Assembly (NCBI GenBank): GCA_945878025.1
Contig: CAMDXM010000005.1
Coordinates: 1 to 42,692 of the forward strand
Reading direction: 5' to 3'
Source: Pseudorhodoplanes sinuspersici
Lineage (GTDB): Bacteria > Pseudomonadota > Alphaproteobacteria > Rhizobiales > Xanthobacteraceae
Length of the DNA stretch: 42,692 bases
Positions 1-8,678 of this stretch are shown piece after piece (positions within the stretch are counted from its first letter, which is position 1; each line of letters starts with the position of its first letter). The notes beneath the pieces are model-generated. The model was not told the origin of the DNA, did not search any database, and saw only the letters and a list, made by a program, of their open reading frames with translations. The position numbers were made by a program, and so were the translations under genes.

Positions 1-1023
1 GCTGATCAGCAACACGTTGACGGTCGCCTCCATCACCATGCCGGCGGCGAAGAGCAGCGCCAGCACGATGAATAGCGTCAGATATGGACTGCCGGCGAAG
101 GTCGCGAGGAAGTCTGTGATCGCCTGCGGCGCCTGTTCGAGCGTGATCGCATAGCCGAGCGCCGCCGCCATGGTGATGATCAGCATCACCATGCCGACAT
201 CGACGATCGAATGCTCCATCGCCTCGATGAAGGTCTTCCAGGTCAATTCGCGGTAGATGAAAATCCCGACAAAGAGTGCATAGGCGACGACCACCGCGCC
301 GGCTTCCGTCGCGGTGAAAAAGCCGTAACGGAAGCCGAGCAGCAGGAAGACCGGAAACACCAGCGCCCAGAAGCAGTCGATAAAGCTGCGTCCGAGTTCG
401 CGCGCTGTCGGCAGTTCCTTCAGCTCGGGCGCGTAACCGTGATAACGCGCGACGATCCAGGTCGTCCCCATCAGCACGACGGTCATCAAGAGGCCGGGAA
501 TGACGCCGCCGAGCAGCAGCCGGCCGATCGAGACTTCCGCGATGAAACCGAACAGCACGAGTCCGATGCTCGGCGGAATGGTCGCGGTGATAACCGAGCC
601 GAAAGCGATGACGCAGGCGCTGAAGCCTTTGGCGTAGCCGCGCTTGTCCATCGCGGGGCCGAGCAGGCGCGCTTCCATCGCGGCGTCGGCGACGGCGGAG
701 CCGGAAATACCGCCCATCAAGGCGCTCAGCGCAATCGCGACCTGCCCGAGGCCGCCGGCCATCCAGCCGGTAAGCAGGCGCGCGAATTCGAGCAGCCGCT
801 GCGTGATGCCGGTCGTGTTCATCAGATTGCCGGCCAGGATGAAGAACGGCACCGCCAGCAGCGGGAATGACTGCGTGGCGTCATACATGCGCTGCACCGC
901 GACGGTCGGCGGCATGTAATTGCCAAGCAGGAATACGGGAATGGTCGAGAGCGCGAGCGCGAAGGCGACCGGGACGTTGACGATCAGGAAAACGAAGAAC
1001 AGGACGGCGATCAGCGTCAGCAT
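1..1023 (-). CDS. dctM: TRAP transporter large permease (DctM family), 3' end outside window
   Basis: Open minus-strand frame from ATG at 1023 running off the window start; hydrophobic; immediately follows DctQ and DctP genes. Confidence 0.8.
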   Translation of the reverse strand, partial: MLTLIAVLFFVFLIVNVPVAFALALSTIPVFLLGNYMPPTVAVQRMYDATQSFPLLAVPFFILAGNLMNTTGITQRLLEFARLLTGWMAGGLGQVAIALSALMGGISGSAVADAAMEARLLGPAMDKRGYAKGFSACVIAFGSVITATIPPSIGLVLFGFIAEVSIGRLLLGGVIPGLLMTVVLMGTTWIVARYHGYAPELKELPTARELGRSFIDCFWALVFPVFLLLGFRYGFFTATEAGAVVVAYALFVGIFIYRELTWKTFIEAMEHSIVDVGMVMLIITMAAALGYAITLEQAPQAITDFLATFAGSPYLTLFIVLALLFAAGMVMEATVNVLLIS

Positions 1024-1568
1024 CACACCACGTCCCGGACTTCGGTTTTCGCTTCCCGGCCGGACAGCGCGACAAAGATCTGCTCAACGAGCGTGATCGT
1101 CATCAGCGCGAAGCCGACCGGCAAGGCCGCGGTGGCAAAGGACGACGGCACGCCGATGAGCGGAAGCGGGCGCAGGTTGCTGATCTGCACGAACTTCCAG
1201 GCATAGAACATCAGCATCAGGAGCAACGCGCCGATGATCAGATGGATCAGGATGTCGAGTGCGAGGCGCGCTTTCCGCGGCAGCAGACCGACGATCATGT
1301 CGAGCCGGAAATGCCCGGACCGCTGAAGCGTGATGTCGGCGGCGATAAACGACAGCCACACGAAGCTGGCCTGCGCCGCTTCCTCGGTCCAGATGGCCGG
1401 GCTGCCGGCGAAACGAAAGACGGTGCCGATGATGACGACGGTGACGATGGCAGCCAGGAGCGCGATCGCAGCCGCGCGCTCCGCCCGGCGGAGCATCGCA
1501 AGCGCTTTGATGAGCATGGGGACGTGTCCGGTGGGTGGATGCGGAAAAATGCGCCTCCGGCCGAACAT
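1023..1568 (-). CDS. dctQ: TRAP transporter small permease (DctQ family); likely start at an internal Met (MLIKALAML)
   Basis: 181 aa ORF with about 4 TM segments (WTEEAAQASFVWLSFIAADITLQRSGHFRLDMI is DctQ-like), between DctM and DctP. Confidence 0.85.
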   Translation of the reverse strand: MFGRRRIFPHPPTGHVPMLIKALAMLRRAERAAAIALLAAIVTVVIIGTVFRFAGSPAIWTEEAAQASFVWLSFIAADITLQRSGHFRLDMIVGLLPRKARLALDILIHLIIGALLLMLMFYAWKFVQISNLRPLPLIGVPSSFATAALPVGFALMTITLVEQIFVALSGREAKTEVRDVV

Positions 1569-1588
1569 CGGACCGGAGGCGCGGGGCG

Positions 1589-2572
1589 TTATTTCTTCAG
1601 CGCCGCCTGCACTTCCGCGACCATCGGCGCGAGGCCGAGCTCCTGATGCACGGCTTTCACGGCCGCCCGGAACGGCGCCTTGTCGGGCTCGCTCACGGTG
1701 ACGCCCTTCGCCTTGATGTCGGCGAAGATTTTCGCCGCGCCGTCCACATTGGACTTGAGCGCGGATGCGCCCCAGCGCTTCGATTCCTCAATAACGATTT
1801 TCTGATAATCGGCCGGCAGCGATTGCAGCCATTTGTCGCTGACAATCAGGCCGCTCATCAGGAAAATATGCTCGGTGAGGGTCACATGCGAGACGACCTC
1901 ATAAAGCTTGGCGCCCCAGATCGCGGACGGCTGCGCTTCCGCGCCGTCTATCACGCCGGTCTGCAAGGCGGGATAAACTTCCGCCCATGGCAACGGGGTA
2001 GCGGTCGCGCCCATCGCATTGATGGTCTTGATCCAGAGCGGCTCGCCGATGGTGCGAACGCGCACGCCCTTCAGGTCGTCGGGCTTGGCGACCGATTTCT
2101 TGGTCAGCATGTGCCGTGCGCCCTGATACCAGTTGAACGACAACAGCGTCAGTCCGGTCTTGGCGCGAAGCTGCTCGTTCCATTTGGCGAAAGTGTCCGA
2201 TTCCGCGAAGCGCGCGATCTCGTCGATATTGGTGAAAACGTAAGGCGCGACCAGCACGTTGAAATTCGGCACGTGCACCGCGACGCGCGAGGCCTCGACG
2301 AAGGTTCCGACGCCCGCGCCCGCGGCCGCCTGATCCATCATGGCTTGCGTGTCGCCGAGCTGCGAACTCGGGAAAATCTGCACGCGCACTTCGCCCTTGG
2401 TGCGCTCTTCCACCGCCTTCTTCATGCCTTCGGCGGCGACAACCAGCGGATCGCTCGGCGCGAGCACGGTGCCGAGACGCAATGTGTAGGACGCCGCCGA
2501 GGCAGCGGAAATGGCGGCAGGCGAAAGCGTCACGGCCAGCACGGCCGCGAGAATCACGGAGCGGAATGTCAT
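1589..2572 (-). CDS. dctP: TRAP transporter substrate-binding protein (DctP family)
   Basis: 327 aa, signal peptide, typical DctP motifs (VRTIGEPLWIKTINAMGATATPLPWAEVYPALQTGVIDGAEA). Confidence 0.92.
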   Translation of the reverse strand: MTFRSVILAAVLAVTLSPAAISAASAASYTLRLGTVLAPSDPLVVAAEGMKKAVEERTKGEVRVQIFPSSQLGDTQAMMDQAAAGAGVGTFVEASRVAVHVPNFNVLVAPYVFTNIDEIARFAESDTFAKWNEQLRAKTGLTLLSFNWYQGARHMLTKKSVAKPDDLKGVRVRTIGEPLWIKTINAMGATATPLPWAEVYPALQTGVIDGAEAQPSAIWGAKLYEVVSHVTLTEHIFLMSGLIVSDKWLQSLPADYQKIVIEESKRWGASALKSNVDGAAKIFADIKAKGVTVSEPDKAPFRAAVKAVHQELGLAPMVAEVQAALKK

Positions 2573-2647
2573 GGATGTCCTCCCGAAGCGGAAACGTTTT
2601 GTCCGGAGCCGTCTTGCGCGGCTCGTCCCTGGTGATTTACACTAAAA

Positions 2648-2663
2648 CACTAATGCATTAGTG
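2648..2663. promoter_or_regulatory. 16-bp perfect palindrome CACTAATGCATTAGTG, candidate operator of the divergent GntR-family regulator
   Basis: Perfect dyad in the dctP/GntR divergent intergenic region. Confidence 0.6.
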
Positions 2664-2768
2664 AATCAAGAGCAAAGGCTTCCGGCTTTGCTTGTACTTT
2701 TCGGCGAGGCCGGCAAAACAAGGATGAAGCCCGCGCCGCCCGCGACGCCGCGCCTCAGACATTCGGAC

Positions 2769-3467
2769 ATGGACGCAAAGCTCAAACGAAATCCCGGACG
2801 TCTCGACCGCTCGCGACAGGCGGCGCCGCAGATTTTCGAGACGTTGCGCGACCGCATCCTTTCGCTCGAACTCAAGCCGAACACGCTGCTGTCGCGCGCG
2901 GCATTGCAGAGCGAATTCGGCATCAGCCAGACGCCTTTGCGCGACGCGCTGATGAAGCTCGATCAGGAAGGGCTGGTGGAGGTCTATCCGCAGCACGCCA
3001 CGGTCGTCGCACGCATCGACATCGACGCGGCGCGCCAGGCGCATTTCCTGCGCATCGCGATCGAGCTTGAAGCCGTGCGCCGCCTCGCGGAAAAGCCAAG
3101 CCCGGCTTTCATCGCGCGGCTGCGCGCGGCGATCGGTGAACAGCGCCGCATGAAGGCGCGCGACTATCCTGGCTTCGTCGTGGCCGATCACGCGATGCAC
3201 CAGATGTTCTGCGAGGAAGCGGGCGTGCCCGATCTGTGGCAGATCATCCGCCGCCAATGCGGCCATATCGACCGGTTGCGGCTTTTAAATCTTCCGCTGC
3301 CGGGAAAGATCGAGGCCGTGATCCGCGATCACGAGGCGATCGTGGATGCGATCGAGCGCGGCGAGCCCGATGCGGCCGCAGCCGCGTTACGAAAACATTT
3401 GTCCGGCACGCTGTCGATCATCGACCAGATCCGGGAGCGCCATCCGGATTATTTCCTTGGCAGTTAG
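2769..3467 (+). CDS. GntR family transcriptional regulator (FCD domain)
   Basis: N-terminal wHTH (QIFETLRDRILSLELKPNTLLSRAALQSEFGISQTPLRDALMKLDQEGLVEVYPQ) plus FCD-like C-terminus; divergent from TRAP genes; ATG at 2769 preferred over GTG at 2661 inside the palindrome. Confidence 0.88.
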   Translation: MDAKLKRNPGRLDRSRQAAPQIFETLRDRILSLELKPNTLLSRAALQSEFGISQTPLRDALMKLDQEGLVEVYPQHATVVARIDIDAARQAHFLRIAIELEAVRRLAEKPSPAFIARLRAAIGEQRRMKARDYPGFVVADHAMHQMFCEEAGVPDLWQIIRRQCGHIDRLRLLNLPLPGKIEAVIRDHEAIVDAIERGEPDAAAAALRKHLSGTLSIIDQIRERHPDYFLGS

Positions 3468-3477
3468 CGTTGGCGCT

Positions 3478-3632
3478 GCGCGCTTGTCCCGGGCGCAGCG
3501 CAGCACGAAGTGGTGCGCTGCAGAACCGGGACCGTCGCGAGCGCCGCCGCTGGAACGGCCCCGGTCCAGCGGCGCATCACTCCGCTACGCTTCGTGCTGC
3601 ACCGCGCCCGGGGCAAGCGAGGACAAGCGCGG
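3478..3632. repeat. Intergenic palindromic repeat element
   Basis: Ends are inverted copies (cgcttgtcccgggcg.. / ..cgcccggggcaagcg; cagcacgaag / cttcgtgctg); no CDS. Confidence 0.6.
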
Positions 3633-3664
3633 CCATGACAGTTGAGGCGTGCGAAGGAATAACC

Positions 3665-5284
3665 CTACGCCCGCGCCGCTCCCGCCTTCGCATCCTGCAA
3701 AATCATGTCCGCACCCTTCTCGCCAATCATCACAATGGCGGCGTTGGTGTTGCCGGACACGACGGTCGGCATGACCGCGCCGTCGATCACGCGCAGGTTT
3801 TCAAAGCCGCGCACGCGCAGGCGCTCGTCGACGACGGATGTCGCATCGGGACCCATGCGGCAGGTCGAGGTCGGGTGGAAGATGGTGGTGCCGGTCTCGC
3901 GCATATACTCAAGAAAATCCGCATCGCTCGTGCAGGCCGGACCAGGCAGCCGCTCCTCCGCGATATAGCGGCGCATCGCCGGCTGCCCCATGATGTTGCG
4001 CATCAGCTTCGTGCCGGCCAGCATGGTGTCGCGGTCGCTCTGCGCGGAGAGATAACGCGGCTGGATCGCGGGGGCGACGTGAGGATCGGCCGACTTGATC
4101 TGGACGAAGCCGCGGCTCTCCGGCCGCAGCTGGCAAACCGACGCGATGAAGCCCGGAAACGGATGCAGCTTGGCGCCGATCTTCTCGGCGCTGAAGATGA
4201 TGAAATGCACCTGCACGTCGGGCGTCGCCACATCGGGGCCGGTGCGGAAAAATCCGCCCGCGTAGCCCGCGCCGATGGTGAGCAGACCCTTGCGGAACAG
4301 GATATAGCGCAAACCCGCCATCAGGCTGTGGCGGCGGCTGTTGATCACGTCGTTCATGGTGATCGGTTCGGTGCAGCGATACTGGAACCGCGCCTGGAAA
4401 TGATCCTGCAGATCCGCGCCGACGCCGGCATGATCCGCGAGAACGTCGATGCCGTGCGAACGCAAGAGTTGCGCCGGGCCGACGCCGGAGAGTTGCAAAA
4501 TCTGCGGGGAGTTGATCGCGCCCGCCGAGAGGATCACTTCGCCATCGGCACAAGCGGTGCGCGTCTCGCCGCCCACGCGGTATTCGACGCCCTTTGCACG
4601 ACGGCCATCGAAAAGAATCCGCGTCGTGAGCGCGCCGGATTCGATCTTCAGATTGGCGCGCCGCCGCGCCTGTTTGAGGTAACCGGTCGCAGTCGATGAC
4701 CGGCGGCCATTGCGTGCGGTGAGCTGGAAATAGCCCGCGCCCTCCTGCTGCGGCCCGTTGAAATCGTCGTTGCGCGGAAAGCCCGCCTGTTCCGACGCTT
4801 CGATGAACGCCTCGCAGAGCGGATGCGGCTCGCTCACATCCGACACAGCCAGCGGCCCGCCTGCGCCGTGCAGATCGTCCGCCCCGCGCTCCTGGTCCTC
4901 CGAGCGCTTGAAGCAAGGCAGCACGTCCTCGAAGCTCCAGCCGGCGTTGCCGAGCTGGCGCCAGTGATCGAAATCCTCGCGCTGGCCGCGCACATACAAA
5001 AGCCCGTTGATCGAACTCGACCCGCCCAGCACCTTGCCGCGCGGCTGGATGATGCGGCGATTGTTCAGTTCCGGCTCCGGCTCGGACTGATAAAGCCAGT
5101 TCACCTTCGGATCGGTGAATAATTTTCCGTAGCCGAGCGGGATGTGGATCCAGGGGTTGCTGTCGCGCCCGCCCGCTTCCACGAGCAGTACGCGGTATTG
5201 GCCGGACTCGGTCAGGCGATGCGCCAGCACGCATCCCGCACTGCCAGCGCCGACCACGATGTAATCGAAGGATTGCACTTCCAT
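3665..5284 (-). CDS. GMC family oxidoreductase (choline dehydrogenase-like)
   Basis: FAD motif DYIVVGAGSAGCVLAHRLTE, PRGKVLGGSSSINGLLYVRG, C-terminal VVSGNTNAAIVMIGEKGADMI. Confidence 0.95.
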   Translation of the reverse strand: MEVQSFDYIVVGAGSAGCVLAHRLTESGQYRVLLVEAGGRDSNPWIHIPLGYGKLFTDPKVNWLYQSEPEPELNNRRIIQPRGKVLGGSSSINGLLYVRGQREDFDHWRQLGNAGWSFEDVLPCFKRSEDQERGADDLHGAGGPLAVSDVSEPHPLCEAFIEASEQAGFPRNDDFNGPQQEGAGYFQLTARNGRRSSTATGYLKQARRRANLKIESGALTTRILFDGRRAKGVEYRVGGETRTACADGEVILSAGAINSPQILQLSGVGPAQLLRSHGIDVLADHAGVGADLQDHFQARFQYRCTEPITMNDVINSRRHSLMAGLRYILFRKGLLTIGAGYAGGFFRTGPDVATPDVQVHFIIFSAEKIGAKLHPFPGFIASVCQLRPESRGFVQIKSADPHVAPAIQPRYLSAQSDRDTMLAGTKLMRNIMGQPAMRRYIAEERLPGPACTSDADFLEYMRETGTTIFHPTSTCRMGPDATSVVDERLRVRGFENLRVIDGAVMPTVVSGNTNAAIVMIGEKGADMILQDAKAGAARA

Positions 5285-5339
5285 AAAGCGTCTATAGCAG
5301 GCCGGGGCGCGGGGAATGCAAGAGCGTCAATTGCGGCCT

Positions 5340-5381
5340 TTCACTCGCCACCCTTCACTCGCCACCCTTCACTTGCCGTCC
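5340..5381. repeat. 14-bp tandem repeat, 2 perfect copies plus 1 degenerate copy (TTCACTCGCCACCC)
   Basis: TTCACTCGCCACCC at 5340 and 5354, then TTCACTTGCCGTCC at 5368. Confidence 0.8.
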
Positions 5382-5701
5382 TTCTTCGCCTTCTGCAGTT
5401 CGTCGAGCTTTGCCTGCATCTTGCCGAGCGTATCCTTCAGCGCCGCAAGCTCCTTGTGCGCCAGCGCGATCTCCCTGCTGGCGGCGGCGATCTCCTTTTC
5501 GGCGAGGCCAAGCTTCTGGCGGGATTCGGTGGCGGCCTTGCGGATCTCCTGCTGCAGGAATTCGACATTGCTCTGCAGGCAGCCGGTGCGCCGTTCCATC
5601 TGCTTTTCGGCGGTGCAGTTTTCGAGGCCGCGTATGTCCTGCGCGGAAGCGGACGCGGCCGCGACGATAAAATGCGAACACACGATGATGGCGCGTCTCA
5701 T
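5369..5701 (-). CDS. Putative exported coiled-coil protein of unknown function
   Basis: N-terminal signal-like MRRAIIVCSHFIVAAASASAQ then heptad-rich KAATESRQKLGLAEKEIAAASREIALAHKELAALKDTLGKMQAKLDEL. Confidence 0.6.
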   Translation of the reverse strand: MRRAIIVCSHFIVAAASASAQDIRGLENCTAEKQMERRTGCLQSNVEFLQQEIRKAATESRQKLGLAEKEIAAASREIALAHKELAALKDTLGKMQAKLDELQKAKKDGK

Positions 5702-5712
5702 GGAGCCCCTCG

Positions 5713-5749
5713 AAAAAATGCACGCCGGCCTCCTTTCGGAGAGCCGGCG
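5713..5749 (-). terminator. Rho-independent terminator for the downstream-reading DUF465 gene
   Basis: Minus strand CGCCGGCTCTCCGAAAGGAGGCCGGCG then TGCATTTTTT. Confidence 0.75.
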
Positions 5750-5784
5750 GCTCAACCGCGCGAATTCCAAAGAACAAGAGGGCG

Positions 5785-5976
5785 TCAATGAATGCTGACG
5801 CTGACGCTGGTGTCGTGTTGCAATCTTACGATTTCGTCCTTGACCTGCAACTTGCGACGCTTCAACTCGACAATTTTACTGTCGTCGGTAGAGGGATGCG
5901 CGAGCGCCTCGGAAATCTGGTCTTCCAGCGCCCGGTGCTGCGATTCGAGTTCGGCAAGATGCGGATTTAACGGCAT
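5785..5976 (-). CDS. DUF465 / YdcH-family small protein
   Basis: 63 aa: HLAELESQHRALEDQISEALAHPSTDDSKIVELKRRKLQVKDEIVRL matches the YdcH/DUF465 pattern. Confidence 0.85.
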   Translation of the reverse strand: MPLNPHLAELESQHRALEDQISEALAHPSTDDSKIVELKRRKLQVKDEIVRLQHDTSVSVSIH

Positions 5977-6090
5977 CGGCTAAGGTCTCCTTCCGGTTGG
6001 GAGCCCGACAGTGCGTCGCAAGTCTGACATGGGCATTGCAGCAAGTCGATTGCGGCATCTTGTGCAACGCGACAAATCCCCGTTTTCCAA

Positions 6091-6167
6091 CTAGTGCGGT
6101 GGTTCAGACGTTCCCTTTAACTATGCGGCGAATCCGCAAGGGAACGTCTGGACCAAAACCGCACTAG
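6091..6167. repeat. 77-nt long imperfect palindrome (element 1)
   Basis: CTAGTGCGGTGGTTCAGACGTTCCCTT ... AAGGGAACGTCTGGACCAAAACCGCACTAG. Confidence 0.85.
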
Positions 6168-6179
6168 AATCATCAAGTT

Positions 6180-6255
6180 GCCAGTGTCCTTTGAATCCGA
6201 AGTTCGCTACCGAAGGTGCTGCGAAATAAAGCGAACTTCGGATTTGGACACTGGC
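6180..6255. repeat. 76-nt long imperfect palindrome (element 2)
   Basis: GCCAGTGTCCTTTGAATCCGAAGTTCGCT ... AGCGAACTTCGGATTTGGACACTGGC. Confidence 0.85.
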
Positions 6256-6438
6256 TGTTCCCCTGCCGCTTGAACCATCCGCCGGATGAGCGGATAATCA
6301 TAGATGGCTCCGCCGGAGACTCACATTTTGCGAGAAATTTCAGCAAATCCGCCGGACCTTCAGCGGGTCGGCGGCGGCCTGGCGGTCCATCTGGGCGGCC
6401 TTCATGGGAACCACAGGATCCTCGGTGCCATCGCAGTG

Positions 6439-6645
6439 ATGACGGAAGAGGAAGAACGCGAATTCCGCGCGCAGCTGGCCCGTCTGCAGCAGGAGCACCG
6501 CGACCTCGACGCGGCGATCCTGGCGCTCGCGCAATCGCCGGGTTCGGACCTTGTTCAGGTGCAGCGGCTGAAGAAGCGCAAACTCGTGCTGCGCGACCGC
6601 ATTTCCTATATCGAGGACCAGCTCACGCCCGATATCATCGCGTAG
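6439..6645 (+). CDS. DUF465 / YdcH-family small protein (second copy)
   Basis: MTEEEEREFRAQLARLQQEHRDLDAAILALAQSPGSDLVQVQRLKKRKLVLRDRISYIEDQLTPDIIA. Confidence 0.85.
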   Translation: MTEEEEREFRAQLARLQQEHRDLDAAILALAQSPGSDLVQVQRLKKRKLVLRDRISYIEDQLTPDIIA

Positions 6646-6650
6646 TCTTT

Positions 6651-6771
6651 TCCCTCCCCTGCAAGGGGAGGGTGGCGAGCGAAGCGAGACGGGTGGGGTC
6701 ATTCGATAATGCAGTCACCCCACCCCGCCGTTCGCTAACGCTCACGGCGACCCTCCCCTAAAGGGGAGGGA
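6651..6771. repeat. GC-rich intergenic palindromic repeat, copy 1
   Basis: TCCCTCCCCTgcaAGGGGAGGGTGGCGAGCGAAGCGAGACGGGTGGGGT ... ACCCCACCCC ... CCCTCCCCTaaAGGGGAGGGA; related to 13253-13379. Confidence 0.8.
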
Positions 6772-6799
6772 TAAGATAAACGACGTTTCGCCTTTCGCC

Positions 6800-6827
6800 T
6801 TGTAGTGGCACCGCCCCTGCCTATAAT
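6800..6827 (+). promoter_or_regulatory. Candidate sigma70-type promoter of purEK
   Basis: TTGTAG - 16 nt - TATAAT, about 30 nt before the purE ATG. Confidence 0.5.
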
Positions 6828-6857
6828 CCGCCGCTTCCTTTTCGGGGGCATTACCAG

Positions 6858-7415
6858 ATGGCGGCGAGACCGTCCAAAAAGTCGCCAAAAAAACCGGCCA
6901 GAAAATCCGCCCGCAAATCCGCGCCAAAATCCGGCAAAAAACCGGTCGCGATCATCATGGGCAGCCAGTCGGACTGGACCATGATGAAGCATGTGGCGGA
7001 AACGCTGGATACGCTGAAGATCGGGCATGACGCGCTGATCGTGTCGGCGCATCGCACGCCCGACCGTCTTTACAAATTCGCCAAGGGTGCGCGGGCGAAA
7101 GGCTTCAAGGTCGTGATCGCGGGCGCGGGCGGGGCCGCGCATCTGCCCGGCATGGCGGCGTCGATGACCTCGCTGCCGGTTCTGGGCGTGCCCATGAATA
7201 CGCATGCGCTCGAAGGCAGGGATTCGCTTCTCTCCATCGTGCAGATGCCGGCGGGCGTTCCGGTCGGCACGCTCGCGATCGGAAAGGCCGGCGCGATCAA
7301 CGCGGCGCTGCTCGCCGCCGCGATACTTTCATTGTCCGACCCGGCCCTCGCCAAAAGGCTCGACGCCTTCCGCGCGCGCCAGACCGCCGCCATCGGCAAA
7401 CGCCCGAAAGACTGA
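6858..7415 (+). CDS. purE: 5-(carboxyamino)imidazole ribonucleotide mutase
   Basis: [48 protein letters not shown]. Confidence 0.96.
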   Translation: MAARPSKKSPKKPARKSARKSAPKSGKKPVAIIMGSQSDWTMMKHVAETLDTLKIGHDALIVSAHRTPDRLYKFAKGARAKGFKVVIAGAGGAAHLPGMAASMTSLPVLGVPMNTHALEGRDSLLSIVQMPAGVPVGTLAIGKAGAINAALLAAAILSLSDPALAKRLDAFRARQTAAIGKRPKD

Positions 7416-7426
7416 AAAAGCCCAGA

Positions 7427-8521
7427 ATGTCCGCGCAACGATTTTCACCGCTCAAGGCCGGCGCGACCATCGGCATTCTCGGCGGCGGCCAGCTCGGCCG
7501 CATGCTGGCGCAGGCGGCCGCCAAGCTCGGCCTGCATTGCCATGTCTATTCGCCGGAGCAGGATTCCTGCGCCTTCGAGGTGGTGCGGCGCTCGACCGTC
7601 GCGCGCTATGACGACCGGAAGGCGCTCGACGCTTTCGCGCGCGATTGCGACGTCATCACCTACGAATTCGAGAATGTGCCGGCCGAATGCGCCGCTTTCC
7701 TCAAGAGCCGCAAGCCCGTGCTGCCGGATCCGTCGGTGCTGGAGAACACCCAGGACCGGCTGATCGAGAAGGATTTCATCGTTGCGCAGAAAATCGCGGT
7801 CGCGCCCTATGCGCCGGTGCACAGCGCCTCGCAGCTTGAAGCCGCGATCGCCAAGGTCGGACGGCCCGCCGTGCTCAAGACCCGCACGCTCGGCTATGAC
7901 GGCAAGGGGCAAGCCATGATCGGCAAGGGTGACGATCCGCTCGCCGCCTGGAAGACGCTCAAACACGCGCCCTGTATCCTGGAAGGCTTCGTCAAATACG
8001 AGCGCGAGGTCTCGGTCATTACCGCGCGCTCGCGCGACGGCCATGTCGAGTGTTTCGACGTCACCGAGAACGACCACCGCGATCACATCCTGAAAGTCTC
8101 GAAAGTTCCCGCCCGCGTCACCCCCGCGCTCGAGAAAGAGGCGCGCCGCATCGCCGAACGGCTGGCAAAGGCGTTCGACTATGTCGGGGTCATGGGCGTG
8201 GAGATGTTCGTCATCCGGCGCGGCAAGACCCGCGCCCTCCTCGTCAATGAAGTCGCGCCGCGGGTGCATAATTCGGGGCATTGGACGCTCGACGGCGCGT
8301 CGGTCTCGCAATTCGAGCAGCATATCCGGGCGGTCGCCGGCTGGCCGCTGGCCAAGCCCGTCCGGCGCGGCCGCGCCGAGATGACCAACCTGATCGGGGC
8401 GGAGGTCCACGATCTCGAAAGCTGGCTGGCTTTGCCCGGCGCCTCGATCCATCTCTACGGCAAGGGGGAGGCCCGCCCGGGCCGTAAAATGGGGCATGTG
8501 ACACGGGTCTTTTCGAAATAA
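7427..8521 (+). CDS. purK: 5-(carboxyamino)imidazole ribonucleotide synthase
   Basis: GATIGILGGGQLGRMLAQAAAKLG, ATP-grasp, VNEVAPRVHNSGHWT; adjacent to purE. Confidence 0.96.
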   Translation: MSAQRFSPLKAGATIGILGGGQLGRMLAQAAAKLGLHCHVYSPEQDSCAFEVVRRSTVARYDDRKALDAFARDCDVITYEFENVPAECAAFLKSRKPVLPDPSVLENTQDRLIEKDFIVAQKIAVAPYAPVHSASQLEAAIAKVGRPAVLKTRTLGYDGKGQAMIGKGDDPLAAWKTLKHAPCILEGFVKYEREVSVITARSRDGHVECFDVTENDHRDHILKVSKVPARVTPALEKEARRIAERLAKAFDYVGVMGVEMFVIRRGKTRALLVNEVAPRVHNSGHWTLDGASVSQFEQHIRAVAGWPLAKPVRRGRAEMTNLIGAEVHDLESWLALPGASIHLYGKGEARPGRKMGHVTRVFSK

Positions 8522-8607
8522 CCGAAGATCCCGCCCTTGCCCCAATTCCCCCGAAAAGCCGCCCGCTGGTGGACTCTTAACCCCTGATCTGCTACACGCG
8601 CGCGACT

Positions 8608-8634
8608 CGAAAGCCCTGAAAACAGGGACTTTCG
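8608..8634 (+). promoter_or_regulatory. Hairpin in the rpsU leader
   Basis: CGAAAG-CCCTG AAAA CAGGG-A-CTTTCG, 45 nt before the GTG start. Confidence 0.55.
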
Positions 8635-8678
8635 GCCCGAATTCGAAACATTCAACGCTCTAGAAGGAACGCCACCCG

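Noticed and set aside
1535-2635. 366-aa plus-strand ORF
   Set aside because: Antisense to dctP
2661-2768. N-terminal extension of the GntR protein from GTG 2661
   Set aside because: Start lies inside the palindrome; the extension lacks domain character, and ATG 2769 directly precedes the conserved wHTH region
3236-4699. 487-aa plus-strand ORF
   Set aside because: Overlaps the GntR gene end, an intergenic repeat and the antisense of the GMC oxidoreductase; no domain
7445-8545. 366-aa minus-strand ORF
   Set aside because: Antisense to purK, which has clear motifs
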